Assembly: GCA_003427395.1 (NCBI GenBank)
Contig: BFEA01000870.1
Coordinates: 373,082-399,156, forward strand
DNA: 26,075 nt
Direction: 5' to 3'
Source of the DNA: Chara braunii
Taxonomy: Eukaryota > Streptophyta > Charophyceae > Charales > Characeae
Positions 1-9,480 of this stretch are shown one piece after another. The stretch's first letter is position 1. The number at the start of each line of letters is the position of its first letter. Below the pieces are notes generated by a model. It saw nothing but the letters and a program-made list of their open reading frames with translations, had not been told where the DNA came from and searched no databases. A program made the translations under genes and the position numbers.

Positions 1-112
1 CAAATAACACCACAAAAACATGTAATTTTATAGGACCGGGCCGCAGTGCACGACCGCCATACACATACACACGCACTGTCTCACCTATCATGTACCAAAA
101 TGTGGGTCAAGA

Positions 113-240
113 ACCATGTTGGATACGTGTTGGTTCATGTTGGAGGCCAGTACGAAACCATGTTGGAGTCGTTGAGAAAAAGTTTGAGACCTGTTGGAAA
201 CCATGTTGGACTCGTTGGGAATAAGTTGATAATGTTGATG
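113..240 (+). repeat. Degenerate CCATGTTGGA tandem repeat
   Basis: The decamer ccatgttgga occurs at 114, 158 and 201, giving a period of 43-44 bases, with weaker gttgga variants between and after these copies. This looks like a decayed short minisatellite. The small open frames on both strands are by-products of the repeat. Confidence 0.55.
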
Positions 241-397
241 AGTAGTTGAACACAGCAGAAGACCCAGTTTCAACAGTTGGTCACACCCCTTCTGGCGTGA
301 ATAAGTTAGACATCAAAAAGAAATTTGTTGAATTTCGGTGACAATTTTTCTGTTGGTGACCCAAGAAAAGGGAAATTCTAGCAAGAAACTGGTAAAT

Positions 398-430
398 CAG
401 TAATAATAATAATAATAAGAATAAGAAAAA
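398..430 (+). repeat. TAA/AAG microsatellite
   Basis: A run of TAA triplets (taataataataataa) grades into aagaataagaaaaaag. It is a simple trinucleotide repeat with a purine-rich decayed tail and no coding meaning. Confidence 0.75.
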
Positions 431-1044
431 AGAGAAAAACTCAACGGTATAGTGACCCGATATCACTAGATTATCCCAGATTAAGGCAGGGGTCACGATC
501 TAAGTGTCGTTCAGACGCTCAACTTTTTACCTTGACATGTTCCGTGTACATATCCCGTAACCCTGTACAGGGGCGCTTGGCGCACAGCTGAAAAGACTGA
601 GCCAATCTTCTCACTTCCGCGTCCCAGGGCGAGCCCGACGGCTACCACGGACACAGACCGGTTGTGCTCTGCTGTACAGCAGGGCGCCGAGCCTGCGTGG
701 ACCAATGAAAATCCCTGCGGCGCACCTTTTTGCTACGCCAACAGGGTTGGTCCGTGCCGAGACAAGTTGCAAGTACCAGGCCTACAGGGGTTCGAAAACC
801 ATCCAGCGGGCCGCGGACCACAGAATGAAATATCGATGCCGGGCGGAGACTTTGGCACACAGAGGAGGGTCGGGATACCGTGCCCTCCGACAGCGGACCT
901 TTTATTACTTTGCGTTGATGATCACGATAGCCGTTGACCTGTGTGCAGCATCCTCCAAAAGCCCCTTTGCAGTTCGATGAGAGTGATTGGTCATGGCCTC
1001 ATGCTTGTGGTGAACGTATATGTGGCGAGCGACCTGACAATGTG

Positions 1045-1055
1045 TATATTTAAAA
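1045..1055 (+). promoter_or_regulatory. TATA-like box upstream of the 1120 gene
   Basis: The string tatatttaaaa lies 65 bases upstream of the ATG at 1120, within a locally AT-rich stretch that continues to about 1068. Position and composition suit a core promoter, but this is inferred from sequence alone. Confidence 0.35.
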
Positions 1056-1119
1056 TTTAATACTATATCGCGTTTTACATGGTTGTTCGCGCGTGCGTGT
1101 GCACTGATCGACAGACACA

Positions 1120-1878
1120 ATGAGCGAATCAAAGCAATGGCGCCCTCGTCCGCGTCTGCTTGAGCAGTTGAACCTTTCAGAGGAGCGTCGCGCTCGTGGT
1201 ATTATGCATTGCACCACGGCAGAATTAGAAGCATACATTGAAGACCCACATAAATATTTACAAATCAATGTTGGCCAGAAGGGTATTGTTGTGCATTTCG
1301 TATTACGCCAGCGTGAAGCCCACAAAATGATGGATATATACCTCGCTAACATGGACGAGTCGAAGGCTGCTGACGCTGTCAACACGGCCTTGGCTGCTGT
1401 CGTTGGCGACACGCGGAATGATATACTGCCTCTGCTACGAAAAGGAATCGTTTACGATTACAACGAGCTTTATGTTCCGCCCACAATTGGTGAGGTGGTG
1501 ACTTTTACTCGGACTACGGCTCATAAAATGTTCGGCTTCCCATCTATCGCCTGTTTCAATTGCAATTTCTGCAATCTATTGCCTCAGCCGCAATTGTTGC
1601 CACCATCAACGGAGGAACATGGCTCGGCTTCCGGTGGGGCTCGCTTGGGGCAATGGGTCGCTCACGGGGTTATTAGTCCCAAAAAGTCGCAAAATGCACC
1701 AAACACCATAAGCAATGGTGCAGGAGCGTCTGAACTGCTCGTAGTTGCGGGAAGGAGTTCTACGCATACGGCGAAACGCTCGTTGGGTGCAGAAGACGAC
1801 ACTGAAAATGTTGTGGGGCTGCTGGTCAGAGAAGAAGACGGTGAGGTTTCAAAAGTCTTGCAAAAAAAAAAAAAGTAG
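1120..1878 (+). CDS. Hypothetical protein, possible OB-fold (RPA-like) domain
   Basis: This 252-codon frame begins at an ATG in a reasonable context (cacaATGa) and stops at TAG. I do not recognise the protein firmly. Residues 1-28 are charged and Arg-rich. Residues 30-120 could form a small beta-rich domain: HCTTAELEAYI (30-40), a hydrophobic strand around 55-63, a Met/Asp-rich strand at 69-79, then LPLLRKGIVYDYN (103-115). The pattern 'TxxEL..YI ... LRKGxV..Y' is reminiscent of OB-fold subunits of replication protein A, but this is inference from shape. A CxxCxxC cluster (FNCNFCNLL) follows near residues 148-155. The C-terminal 90 residues are low-complexity and acidic, and end in four lysines encoded by an A13 run. 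The ORF at 7728-8045 looks like a divergent relative. No intron is needed to read it. It could be a host gene or cargo of a mobile element. Confidence 0.6.
   Translation: MSESKQWRPRPRLLEQLNLSEERRARGIMHCTTAELEAYIEDPHKYLQINVGQKGIVVHFVLRQREAHKMMDIYLANMDESKAADAVNTALAAVVGDTRNDILPLLRKGIVYDYNELYVPPTIGEVVTFTRTTAHKMFGFPSIACFNCNFCNLLPQPQLLPPSTEEHGSASGGARLGQWVAHGVISPKKSQNAPNTISNGAGASELLVVAGRSSTHTAKRSLGAEDDTENVVGLLVREEDGEVSKVLQKKKK
1862..1874 (+). repeat. A13 homopolymer at the end of the 1120 ORF
   Basis: Thirteen consecutive A residues sit directly before the TAG stop and encode the terminal QKKKK. The run is prone to slippage. It may equally be a genomic poly(A) remnant, in which case the true C-terminus differs. 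Confidence 0.8.
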
Positions 1879-2089
1879 AGTTGATGTTTGTTAGATTCAT
1901 GTTGTGGCGGTTAGATAGACGTTGGTTGGTAGGCAGCCTGTACTATAGTTCGATCGCGTGAGGGTTTATCGAGAGTGTGGTAGCTAGACTTGTGGCGCTA
2001 GGGTGTTTAGTCAGGCAGCATAGGAGTGTTTGTCTGTCCTTCCTATTTGTTGTTTCCCCTACGCCGGTTTCCTGTTTTCTTTGGGGGGG
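1879..2089. other. Spacer without features
   Basis: This is the flank downstream of the 1120 gene. It is G/T-rich and shows no ORF or strong signal. Confidence 0.5.
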
Positions 2090-2640
2090 CTCATGAGCAT
2101 CTTGTTCACTTTGGAAAGGTCTTTTCTATGGCTGCCGATAAGGCGAAGGCGTATCAAGGCTCCTCTGCGATGAACAATAAGGCAAATCCGAAATGAACGT
2201 GGCTTTTGAGGTTTCTCAACATGTTGAATTTGTAGGCAAAAAACAGATGGCACGTCGGCGAGAACAGAATATGTCGTTGGATGGCTGCAAACGTAGAGTG
2301 ATATGTTCATATTTCTTTTTTTTTTAACACTAGCCGTTCACACTTCCTCATTGTGGTGTGCTAGATGTTCGTCTCTGATTGGTGTTCGTATACTACAGTT
2401 TCGATGTCGTCGACGTATATGCATTGTGCAGTGTATACAGGGTTACGAGGTTCAGACTGGCCGCTATGGCTGCCGTGGCGAGGAAGTTGCAATGCGATAA
2501 TGGATGATATGCGTTTCCTGAGTCTGTGGTAGGCGTACTCGTAAATCTTCTCGGGTATTCAGATTTGTCCGTTTCCGCTGTGGCCGGAGTACTGGGTCCT
2601 GAAATCTTGCTGTGCATATTGGAAATCGCGTTTTTCGGTG
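2090..2640. repeat. 582 bp tandem unit, copy 1
   Basis: This copy aligns end to end with copy 2 at an offset of 582-583 bases. Shared anchors are cttgttc (2101 and 2683), ggtcttttctatggctgccg, tgtatacagggttacgaggtt, and attggaaatcgcgttttt near the end. Identity is roughly 75-80% by eye. Short frames occur on both strands in both copies (for example an antisense MNISLYV start), but amino-acid identity is no higher than nucleotide identity, so I do not call a gene. Confidence 0.8.
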
Positions 2641-2672
2641 GGGTCATGGGGTCTCAGCGCATCTACGTTTCC

Positions 2673-3222
2673 TGATGAACATCTTGTTCGCTTCGAACAG
2701 GTCTTTTCTATGGCTGCCGATAAGATGAAGGCGTGTCATGCCTCCGCTGCAGTGAAAGATAAGGCAGATCCAAAATGAACATGGCTTTTGGGGTTTCTCA
2801 ACACGCCGGATATGTAGGCAAGAAGCAGATGGCACGTCAGCGAGAGCAGAATATGCATCTGGGTGGCTGGAAACATAGAGTGATATATTCATGTTTTCCT
2901 TTTTCTTTAGCGCTAGACGTTTATACTTCGTCGTTGTGGTGTGCTAGCTGTTTGTCTCTGATTAGTGTTCGTAGACTGCAATTCCGATTCCGTCAATATA
3001 TATGTACTGTACACTGTATACAGGGTTACGAGGTTCATACTGACCGCCAGGCCTGCCATGGCGAGGGAGTTGTGATGCGATAATAGATGGTATGCGTTTC
3101 CTGATTCTATGATGACCGTGTGCGTCAATCTTCGCGAGTATTCAGATTTGGACGTGCTCGCTGTGGCCGAAGTAATGCGGCCTGAAATTTCGTTGTACGC
3201 ATTGGAAATCGCGTTTTCCAGC
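2673..3222. repeat. 582 bp tandem unit, copy 2
   Basis: This is the second copy of the unit, from cctgatgaacatcttgttcg to aaatcgcgttttcc (aaatcg at 3206). It carries the same run of small frames on both strands as copy 1. The divergence implies an old duplication. Confidence 0.8.
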
Positions 3223-3720
3223 GGTTAACCAGAACCGAACAATTGTTGCGGCGTGTAAAAAAGTTGTCCATGGTTTCCTTCGTTTGTTGTGCATGGGAAT
3301 CTATGTTTTGTGTCAACAATCATTTCTGTTATCTGGCCCGCCGTGTATGCTTTTTTCCATGTTTTTGTTTACCTTTGTCGTGGTCTTTTTTTACCTACGT
3401 ATCGTTCAATATGGCGTCAACTTATTTTTGGCCCGTGTGCTCTTCCGTAAGAGGATGCATGTGTCTCACGCGGATGCTTACCAATACTCCTTCGCCATAA
3501 ACTTGTTCATTTCTGTCGCATTCCTGTACTCTTTTGATTTAAACAAAAACGTCATGCCTTCTTTCTGATGTACACTCATGGCTTTCTCCTCTGACTTCAT
3601 TTGCTCTTTCATCCGTCATCGTTGCCCCCCGTCCTGTCAGGTCTGCTGCCCTGCTGCCTCCTTCCTCGCCCCCCTCCTCTCAACAACACTACGAACATCT
3701 TCTATACAATTCTCGGCTCA
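3223..3720. other. Gene-free, pyrimidine-rich stretch
   Basis: No supported gene. The plus strand is strongly T/C-rich, most clearly at 3600-3680. The open frames here translate to Phe/Cys/Ser-rich strings expected from such composition. Confidence 0.5.
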
Positions 3721-3728
3721 AATCAATT

Positions 3729-3930
3729 CCGACAGTCCCTCACTCTCTTGTGTACATCCTGTGCTTTGTTTCCAGCACACCCTTTTTTTTAGGCACATGC
3801 TTTGTTGGTCGTACATGGCATACTGCGTAGTCGTCCCCTAACCTGGCACATCAAATAAAACCTTGGGAAAAAGCTTGGGAAACGCTACTTGATGGCGTAT
3901 CATCAGGGGAAGATGTAGATAGCCTTTGGG
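3729..3930 (+). repeat. Repeat module L, copy 1
   Basis: This segment matches 4558-4760. Shared anchors are tgtgtacatcctgtgctttg / tgtgcacatcctttgctctg, catgctttgttggtcgtacatg, cctaacctggcacatcaaat / cttaacctgacacagcagat and cttgatggcgtatcatc. It joins directly to module M copy 1, so L and M form one larger unit here. No gene is seen. Confidence 0.7.
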
Positions 3931-3944
3931 GCGGAAGAATAGAC

Positions 3945-4285
3945 CAAGGGTTGGGCCCTTTGCAGTTGAGCATATCCGGGCGGTCGTCCAGACTCTAAGT
4001 GTTTGCAACATTCTCGTTGGCCTGTGGAGGTTGTATGACGTCAGTGCTGCTTTCTCATTCCTCCATAGCCAATGAATGAATGTCCTGGCCGCCAAACGTG
4101 TGTGTCGACAGCATGATTAACCAGGGCCCCGGGCTCGACTATGCAATGCAGTTATTGTTTCACCAAAAAACCTACAAAAGCTCGCGTTGTTTTATGACCG
4201 ACTAGCGTGTTGTGACCGTCTGATGCTCCACAGATGGAAGGTTGTCAAACAGAGGCCTCGCGTATATATTTAGGCCCATCACGAG
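3945..4285 (+). repeat. Repeat module M, copy 1
   Basis: Related to 5240-5616 and 5881-6262. Shared landmarks in order are: gggccctttgcagttgagcat; ggcggtcgtccagactc; ggcctgtggaggttgtatga; a segment ending in gtgtgtcgacagcatg; ccagggccccgggctcgact; gctcgcgttgttttatgacc; cagaggcctcgcgtatatatt. It is non-coding as far as I can see. Confidence 0.75.
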
Positions 4286-4557
4286 GGGAGCATTGTTTGA
4301 TGAAGTGTCATCGGGGAAAGACCTGGGTGACCTTTAGAGGGAAGGAACGGATCGGGGGTTCAATGGAAAGGTGAATAAGCAAGATCTATAGCAGGTATCA
4401 CATATACACGCTACTTAGCATAGAAACGCTAAATGACAACAGGATGATCGAATGAACAAACAATCAAAGAGAGTCCTCTACACTGGGGACTGTTATGACC
4501 AGAACAAGCAGCCATTTAGAGCTATGGCGGCACATGCGAAAGGTTGTTGGTTTAGTT
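4286..4557. other. Spacer between repeat modules
   Basis: I see no gene or clear repeat here beyond short matches to the flanking modules (tcatcggggaaagacctgggt echoes the end of module L). Confidence 0.4.
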
Positions 4558-4760
4558 CCAGCGGTCCCCTACCCTTTTGTGCACATCCTTTGCTCTGACT
4601 CCAACACACCCTCTTTCTTGTGCATATGCTTCGTTGGTCGTGCATGATACACCACATACTTGCCCCTTAACCTGACACAGCAGATACAACGTTGCGGGCG
4701 GGCTTAGACAACACTGCTTGATGGCGTGTCATCGGGGACAGATCTACGTAGCCAGTAATT
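4558..4760 (+). repeat. Repeat module L, copy 2 (solo)
   Basis: This is a second copy of the 3729-3930 module without the adjoining M module. The match ends near catcggggacagatctacgtagcc. Its presence without M shows that L and M move or break as separate blocks. Confidence 0.7.
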
Positions 4761-5239
4761 GGAAAAAAGGACTGTTGTATGGGGCTCTGCTGGCAAAGGC
4801 TTAAAAAGAATAGAGGGTGAAAAAGAAAGTTGAGATATCCACGCTTTCAAAAAAACGAAGAAGCGAAAAAGTGCTCTGACAAAGGCTTGTTGAACAAGTA
4901 TGCTCTGGGAAATGGAGGGGTTTACTGATGCCCTCCAGCAAATTGCCTGCCCACCGTCAGTGACCTCGCACGTAATCTTGGACAGAAACTTCATCGAACA
5001 TCTTGTGGAAAATCAGACAAAAGTGCTTGTTATGCTGATGGTTGAGATTTCTTGTCAGGTGGCAAGGCTTATCCTCCGTGGAGGAGGGGTCTTCTTTTAG
5101 GGGAAGGGGGGGGAGGGGGTGGTAATTTCGATTTAATTTAACCTCTCTTCTTTCTGATGTACTTCAGTCTTTGTAGTTTGAGTGTCAGTTGTACTTGCCG
5201 CAGAGTTCAGCTCCCTTTCTTTCAAACTCGGCTTTTCTT
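4761..5239. other. Gene-free spacer
   Basis: No supported gene. The segment contains a G-rich run at 5100-5121 (ggggaaggggggggagggggtgg) with potential to form a G-quadruplex. The opposing open frames at 4704-5100 carry no recognised motif. Confidence 0.4.
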
Positions 5240-5616
5240 TTGGGACCCAATGTCTACACCCGAACCCGCCTCTGCTGTGATGGGTGCGGGCTTTTTACAA
5301 TTGAGCATATCCAGATGGTCGTCCAGGCTCCGAATGTCTGCGGCTTCCCTTTGGCCTGTGGAGGGTGTATGACAACAATCCTGTTTTCCCGTTCGCCCGC
5401 AGCCCAACCCAACGTGTGTATCAACGGCGCAACTGACCAGGGCCCCGAGGTCGACTATGCAGCACAGCTATTTTTTTTGTTCTAAAAAAAAACTGCGAAA
5501 GCTCGCATTGCTTTATAACCAGCTGACGTGCTCTGACTGTCTGCTACCGCGCAAATGAAAAGCTGCCAAACAGAGGCCTCGTGTGGATATTCAGGTCCGC
5601 CTTCGCTTTGAGATAC
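5240..5616 (+). repeat. Repeat module M, copy 2
   Basis: Same landmarks as copy 1: acaattgagcatatccagatgg, gtcgtccaggctcc, ggcctgtggagggtgtatga, ccagggccccgaggtcgact, gctcgcattgctttataacc, cagaggcctcgtgtggatattcagg. Copy 3 lies 641 bases downstream, with module N between. Confidence 0.75.
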
Positions 5617-5639
5617 CACAATGTCTGTTGTAGGCTAGC

Positions 5640-5818
5640 CTTGAACCCTGGGCGTTTTCAAAGTGCCTTCTGCGCTTTCTATGTTGATGACATCCATGAA
5701 TGATTAACAGCCCGCAGTTGGATTACAGTGTGCCGCAGCTTGGCCCCGCCACCGGCCAGGAGCATTTTAGCCGCGGCCATTGTATGCCTCTGAGTAAAAC
5801 AACATTAGCGGGGCCATC
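5640..5818 (+). repeat. Repeat module N, copy 1
   Basis: Matches 6740-6922. Shared strings include ttttcaaagtgccttctgc / ttttgaaagcgccttgctc, tttctatgttgatgac / tttccatgttgccgac, agttggattacagtgtg / caagttacagtgtgac, and a cluster around cggcc-gccattgtatgcctc. Non-coding. Confidence 0.65.
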
Positions 5819-5880
5819 AAATCTGCGTTCAAAGCACAGGGGTTAGGTCTAGTTGATATGTAACTGTTCAGGCAATTCGA

Positions 5881-6262
5881 GTCCCGGTATCTACGCCTAG
5901 GCCCGCCTCTGCTGTTATGACGCTGGGCCCTTTACGGTTGGGCATGTCCAGGCAGCCGTCCATGCTCCAAGTGTTTGTCGGATTCTCATTGACCTGTAGA
6001 GGTTGCATGGCAACAATGCTGCTTTCTCATTCGGCCATAGCCAGTGAATGATGTGTCGACCACCCAATGTGTGTGTCGACAGCATGGCCACTCGGAGCGC
6101 TGGACTCAACTGTACAGCACAGCTGGTGCTTTTGAAAAGAGCCAACAAACACCCTCCTTGCTTTATAACTAGTTGGTGTGCTGCACCTGTCTGGCGCTCC
6201 GCGTATGGAAAACTGTCAAGCAGAGACACCGCGTGGATATTCAGGACCACCTTTGCTTAGAG
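5881..6262 (+). repeat. Repeat module M, copy 3
   Basis: Third copy of module M. Its start (tatctacgcctaggcccgcctctgctgttatg) matches copy 2 (tgtctacacccgaacccgcctctgctgtgatg). Its middle retains gtgtgtcgacagcatgg, which links it more closely to copy 1. The overlapping frames on both strands have no recognised domain. Confidence 0.75.
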
Positions 6263-6739
6263 CGAGCACAATGTTTACTGGGGGCCACAGGCCTGAAGAC
6301 GTGCATTCTGTAAGGATCCCATCGGGGCTTAATCCCCGCATCTCTTTGTCGTTTTGCTGTAGTGAGAGCAGATCGCATTTATTTATTTAATCGTTTTTGT
6401 GTTTTTTCCGTGCAAACTGAATAGAATTCCAAGAAGTAGTTGGAGGCGACCGGGGACCTCATAATTATGGTCAGTGTTGCCCTGACGGTCTCGGTCAATT
6501 TGGCTTATGTGCAGGGTTCTAAACCCTGGCCCTCTGTTATCTCATACCTTCTACCAAGTTGAGAACAGGGTTAAACATCCCATTCAAAACACATGGGTTA
6601 GATCTGGTTGATATGTGACTATTCGGACAGTCTTGGTAGACAATCTACCGTCAATTTTCAGCACGACAAAGGCGCTAGTGGTTTCAAAAAAAAACAAAAA
6701 ACAAAAGGGAAGATTGCGGTGATTACCTTCAGACCTGAA

Positions 6740-6922
6740 CCCTGAACCTGAAACCTTCGACATTTTGAAAGCGCCTTGCTCACTTTCCATGTTGCCGACG
6801 CCCGTGAATAGTGAGCGGTCTTCGGTCAAGTTACAGTGTGACATAGTTTGGCCCCAATGCCGGCCGAGAACGCTTTGGCCGCTGCCACTGTGTACCTCTA
6901 AATACAACAACATGAACGGGCC
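6740..6922 (+). repeat. Repeat module N, copy 2
   Basis: Second copy of the 5640-5818 module. A short further segment that follows copy 1 at 5829-5880 (caaagcacaggggttaggtctagttgatatg) is found instead before this copy, at 6580-6640. The blocks are therefore rearranged relative to each other. Confidence 0.65.
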
Positions 6923-6949
6923 CACCGAACCTGCCAAGGGTCCAAATTA

Positions 6950-7727
6950 CCCACACAACTTGTCTCAGCACTCTGGCTTCCGTCCATTGCCCCGGACTCC
7001 CGGACACATTCACTCTTTCTACACCACATAAGTAAGACCGTGGTCGGCTGCAGTAGTGAAGATAACAATCCGAGCATCTGCGCTTCGGATGAAGCGCTAC
7101 GGTCAACAAAGAGCTGTGGGTGCTCGCCTGTACAGTTTGTTGCATAGTAATGGAGATGCAGAAAGGAATAAAGAGACACATTCGGTTTATACATTATATC
7201 ATGCGTAAGGTTCTCCGTTCGCCAACCCCCGCCCAAAACCTCCCGACCTTACTTTCATCATGAATGACTGTTCCACTGGAACGCGCGAACTTATCAACTA
7301 AACGCCGAAAACTCGGCGCCCCGCCCTCTCTTGGCCACGGGAATTCCGCAGACGGGAATTCATTCTACACACCGGCAAGTTGACCAGCGAATCTATGATG
7401 CGTCATGTTTTCCTCCTGGTTTTCCGGATACCCTGCCAACTTGAAAAGCTCGAATCTTCTTATGCAATTTCGAAGATATACTCTTTCTCGTCTTTGCCTT
7501 ACTCTCTTGCACGTTCTTATCTTCGTTTCGGCTCTCATTCGATATCTGCACAAAACTGGCCGCATCATTCTCATTGCAATAAATTCCTTCTATTATTCTT
7601 TAGCCATCATTGCAGTGATCGATACCATATGACGCCTACTGATCATTCTAAGTTTCAGCTTCCTCAGGATGTCTGCTACTTTAGACATACAAGCTGATTG
7701 TTGCTTGTCGATATTTTGCAGAACATT
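6950..7727. other. Gene-free stretch upstream of the 7728 ORF
   Basis: No supported gene. An open frame at 7380-7697 is Ser/His/Phe-rich without motifs and probably is a chance frame or leader. A pyrimidine tract ending in ttttgcag at 7714-7721 resembles a 3' splice site just before the ATG at 7728. Confidence 0.4.
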
Positions 7728-8045
7728 ATGGTTGTCATTCCGATACGGCATGTCATTCATTCGTCAACTGCGGAGATGAAGAACTATATAGCGAGCATTG
7801 CTGATGTCAAACGCCACGGATTTTTCGCTGGATTTTATATTGTGGAAGAAAGAGGTATGCTCGTGTTATATCGCGTTTGTCACTGGTCTGGCCGACACCT
7901 GGTACAAATGTTTCTTGCTGCTATTGCTGAACCACAACATCCGATTGTTCTGCATGATAGGATGACTACTGATCGTGCTGGTAGCACCGACGCCGATTTT
8001 CCTATCTTGCGCAAAGCCTCGGTATTTGGATATGACCTCACATAA
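7728..8045 (+). CDS. Hypothetical protein related to the 1120 gene
   Basis: I chose the ATG at 7728; the frame stays open upstream only to 7698 from a TTG codon, and a splice-acceptor-like ttttgcag ends at 7721. The product is about 105 residues. It shares two blocks with the 1120 protein: HSSTAEMKNYI versus HCTTAELEAYI, and PILRKASVFGYD versus PLLRKGIVYDYN. The blocks are separated by 84 and 77 residues respectively, so the overall layout is kept. Between them are alternating hydrophobic and polar residues consistent with beta strands. This suggests a small family, perhaps with an OB-like fold, but the function is unknown. A missing upstream exon is possible because the 1120 protein has about 28 extra N-terminal residues and a long C-terminal tail that are absent here. 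It could be a truncated pseudogene. Confidence 0.45.
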   Translation: MVVIPIRHVIHSSTAEMKNYIASIADVKRHGFFAGFYIVEERGMLVLYRVCHWSGRHLVQMFLAAIAEPQHPIVLHDRMTTDRAGSTDADFPILRKASVFGYDLT

Positions 8046-9170
8046 ACGCTCCCTCCAATCAGGGTCGCCGTCTCTTTTTGCCATTCAACCACTCATGAAT
8101 CTTTGGCACCCAATGCTATCCCATCCTTCCGTTCCCACATTTCCTACATGCACGTGCTTCCAGCGATTCCCTTTCGCGTCGCATAGCAATACCTACGTCG
8201 ACATTCTTCCTGCACGCTTGGTTCGATGATGACAACACGACCTAGAATGGCATGATTCCAAACTCCTTTGGCCTTGTCGGATACTAATGTCTACCAACGC
8301 CTCGAGAGTGATTACACCTTAGAAGTAGCAGAAAATGTAAACTAGCACATCTACCAATATCGGTCCTCCGGTCGTTATCAGCCAAAAAACAAAATGCCGG
8401 CTGCAAGAAACAAGCATCAGGGATATGACGATGACGGTTGAGGGTGAAGAATGAAAAGGGAGGACGGTGAGGAATAGGGAGAGATGGAGGAAAGGACAGA
8501 AGCACGTAAGAAGATCTACAGAAAGCGTGAACGACGAAAAAAATTAAACACAGACCTGGCACGACAGCCTTATAACCAGCCTGAAGGTAGCTGATTGGAG
8601 GCAGCAACGGTGGTTTTCCCAAGGTAATACGACATTTTCCTCTTGTCACTCCTCAGCTCACCTACTACTGGCCTGCTGTGGCGCGTCCCAACCATGTGAC
8701 GTGGTTGTCAAAAGGTCATGCAATGAAATAAGGAGATGGTTGTTAGAAGAATGGGAAACATGGGGAAGAGGCTTGCTATTGTATGGTGCACGGAGGGAAG
8801 AGGTGTAAGAGGAGGAGCTGAAAAAGAGGCGTGAAGCCTCTAGCTGTACATGAGGACATTCACTTACGGCTACTCAGCAGGCTTTGGCGTCCGTAACATT
8901 GCGGGTGGCTAACTACGGATACAGGTTTTTCGGTTGGCATCCTCTTTGCCTAGAATTTCTGCAAACTTCCTTCCTGCTGCAACGATATAGCTCCAAGTAC
9001 TTGTTTTCCTTGATGATCTGTTAAAGATGTTTTCGGCCAGGGCGTAAGGGTGGAGGCTCCTCGTGCCCTGCCTTCCTTGGGGTTCGTCTGCTGTGTGAAG
9101 GCAATAGGCCTACCTCGGTTTGTGTACATGCTGGACTAGTCGGTGGATGTCACCTTAGATGGTAGTCAGT
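8046..9170. other. Gene-free stretch
   Basis: No supported gene. The longest frame is antisense (8284-8649, 121 codons), is Phe/Leu/Arg-rich and has no recognisable motif. Purine-rich tracts such as 8440-8500 create it. Confidence 0.45.
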
Positions 9171-9173
9171 CCA

Positions 9174-9246
9174 CGCTTTGTTATGTTATGCTCTGTTATA
9201 CTATGTCGTGTTATGCTGTACTTTGTTCTGTTGTTCTATACTTTCT
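9174..9246 (+). repeat. Degenerate pentanucleotide satellite, block 1
   Basis: Cut in fives from 9175, this stretch reads ctttg ttatg ttatg ctctg ttata ctatg tcgtg ttatg ctgta ctttg ttctg ttgtt, close to a YTATG/YTGTG consensus. It is an old pentamer microsatellite, and explains the Cys/Tyr/Val-rich frame translated across it. Confidence 0.7.
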
Positions 9247-9344
9247 TGGGCATGATAACATCGTACATTCATTCCAAAAGAAACGCAGTGCAATCTTGTC
9301 AGCAAGACGTCGGTATAGATGAATGGGATGATCGATCTATAAAA

Positions 9345-9480
9345 ATACTATGCTACATTCTGCTTCCTTGTGTCGCCCTATACTATGCTGTGTTCCACTA
9401 CGTTACGATCTCCTTCACTATGCCGGGCTCTGTCGAACTACTACGGTGTGTTGTGCTGCGTTGTGCTATGTACTTCTGCA
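9345..9480 (+). repeat. Degenerate pentanucleotide satellite, block 2
   Basis: The five-base periodicity resumes: tatac tatgc tgtgt tccac tacgt tacga ... cggtg tgttg tgctg cgttg tgcta tgtac. It is more decayed than block 1. A weaker third block (tgttatgctgcagtg..., ttctgttgtgctcc) runs through about 9560-9710. Confidence 0.6.

Larger units (their letters stand above)
1..1119. other. Gene-free leader region
   Basis: I see no supported gene here. Several short open frames exist on both strands around 642-980, but they overlap each other, have no recognisable motif and look like chance frames in GC-richer DNA. The region holds a degenerate repeat at 90-240, a TAA-type microsatellite at 398-430 and a TATA-like stretch near 1045. 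Confidence 0.5.

Noticed and set aside
642-980. Overlapping ORFs on both strands upstream of the 1120 gene
   Set aside because: Three overlapping frames of similar length without motifs indicate chance openness, not a gene.
3243-3841. Phe/Leu-rich ORFs that resemble membrane proteins
   Set aside because: The plus strand is T/C-rich, which alone yields hydrophobic translations; starts are poor and frames overlap.
8284-8649. Antisense 121-codon ORF
   Set aside because: No motif, and composition follows local purine tracts; no sign of conservation.
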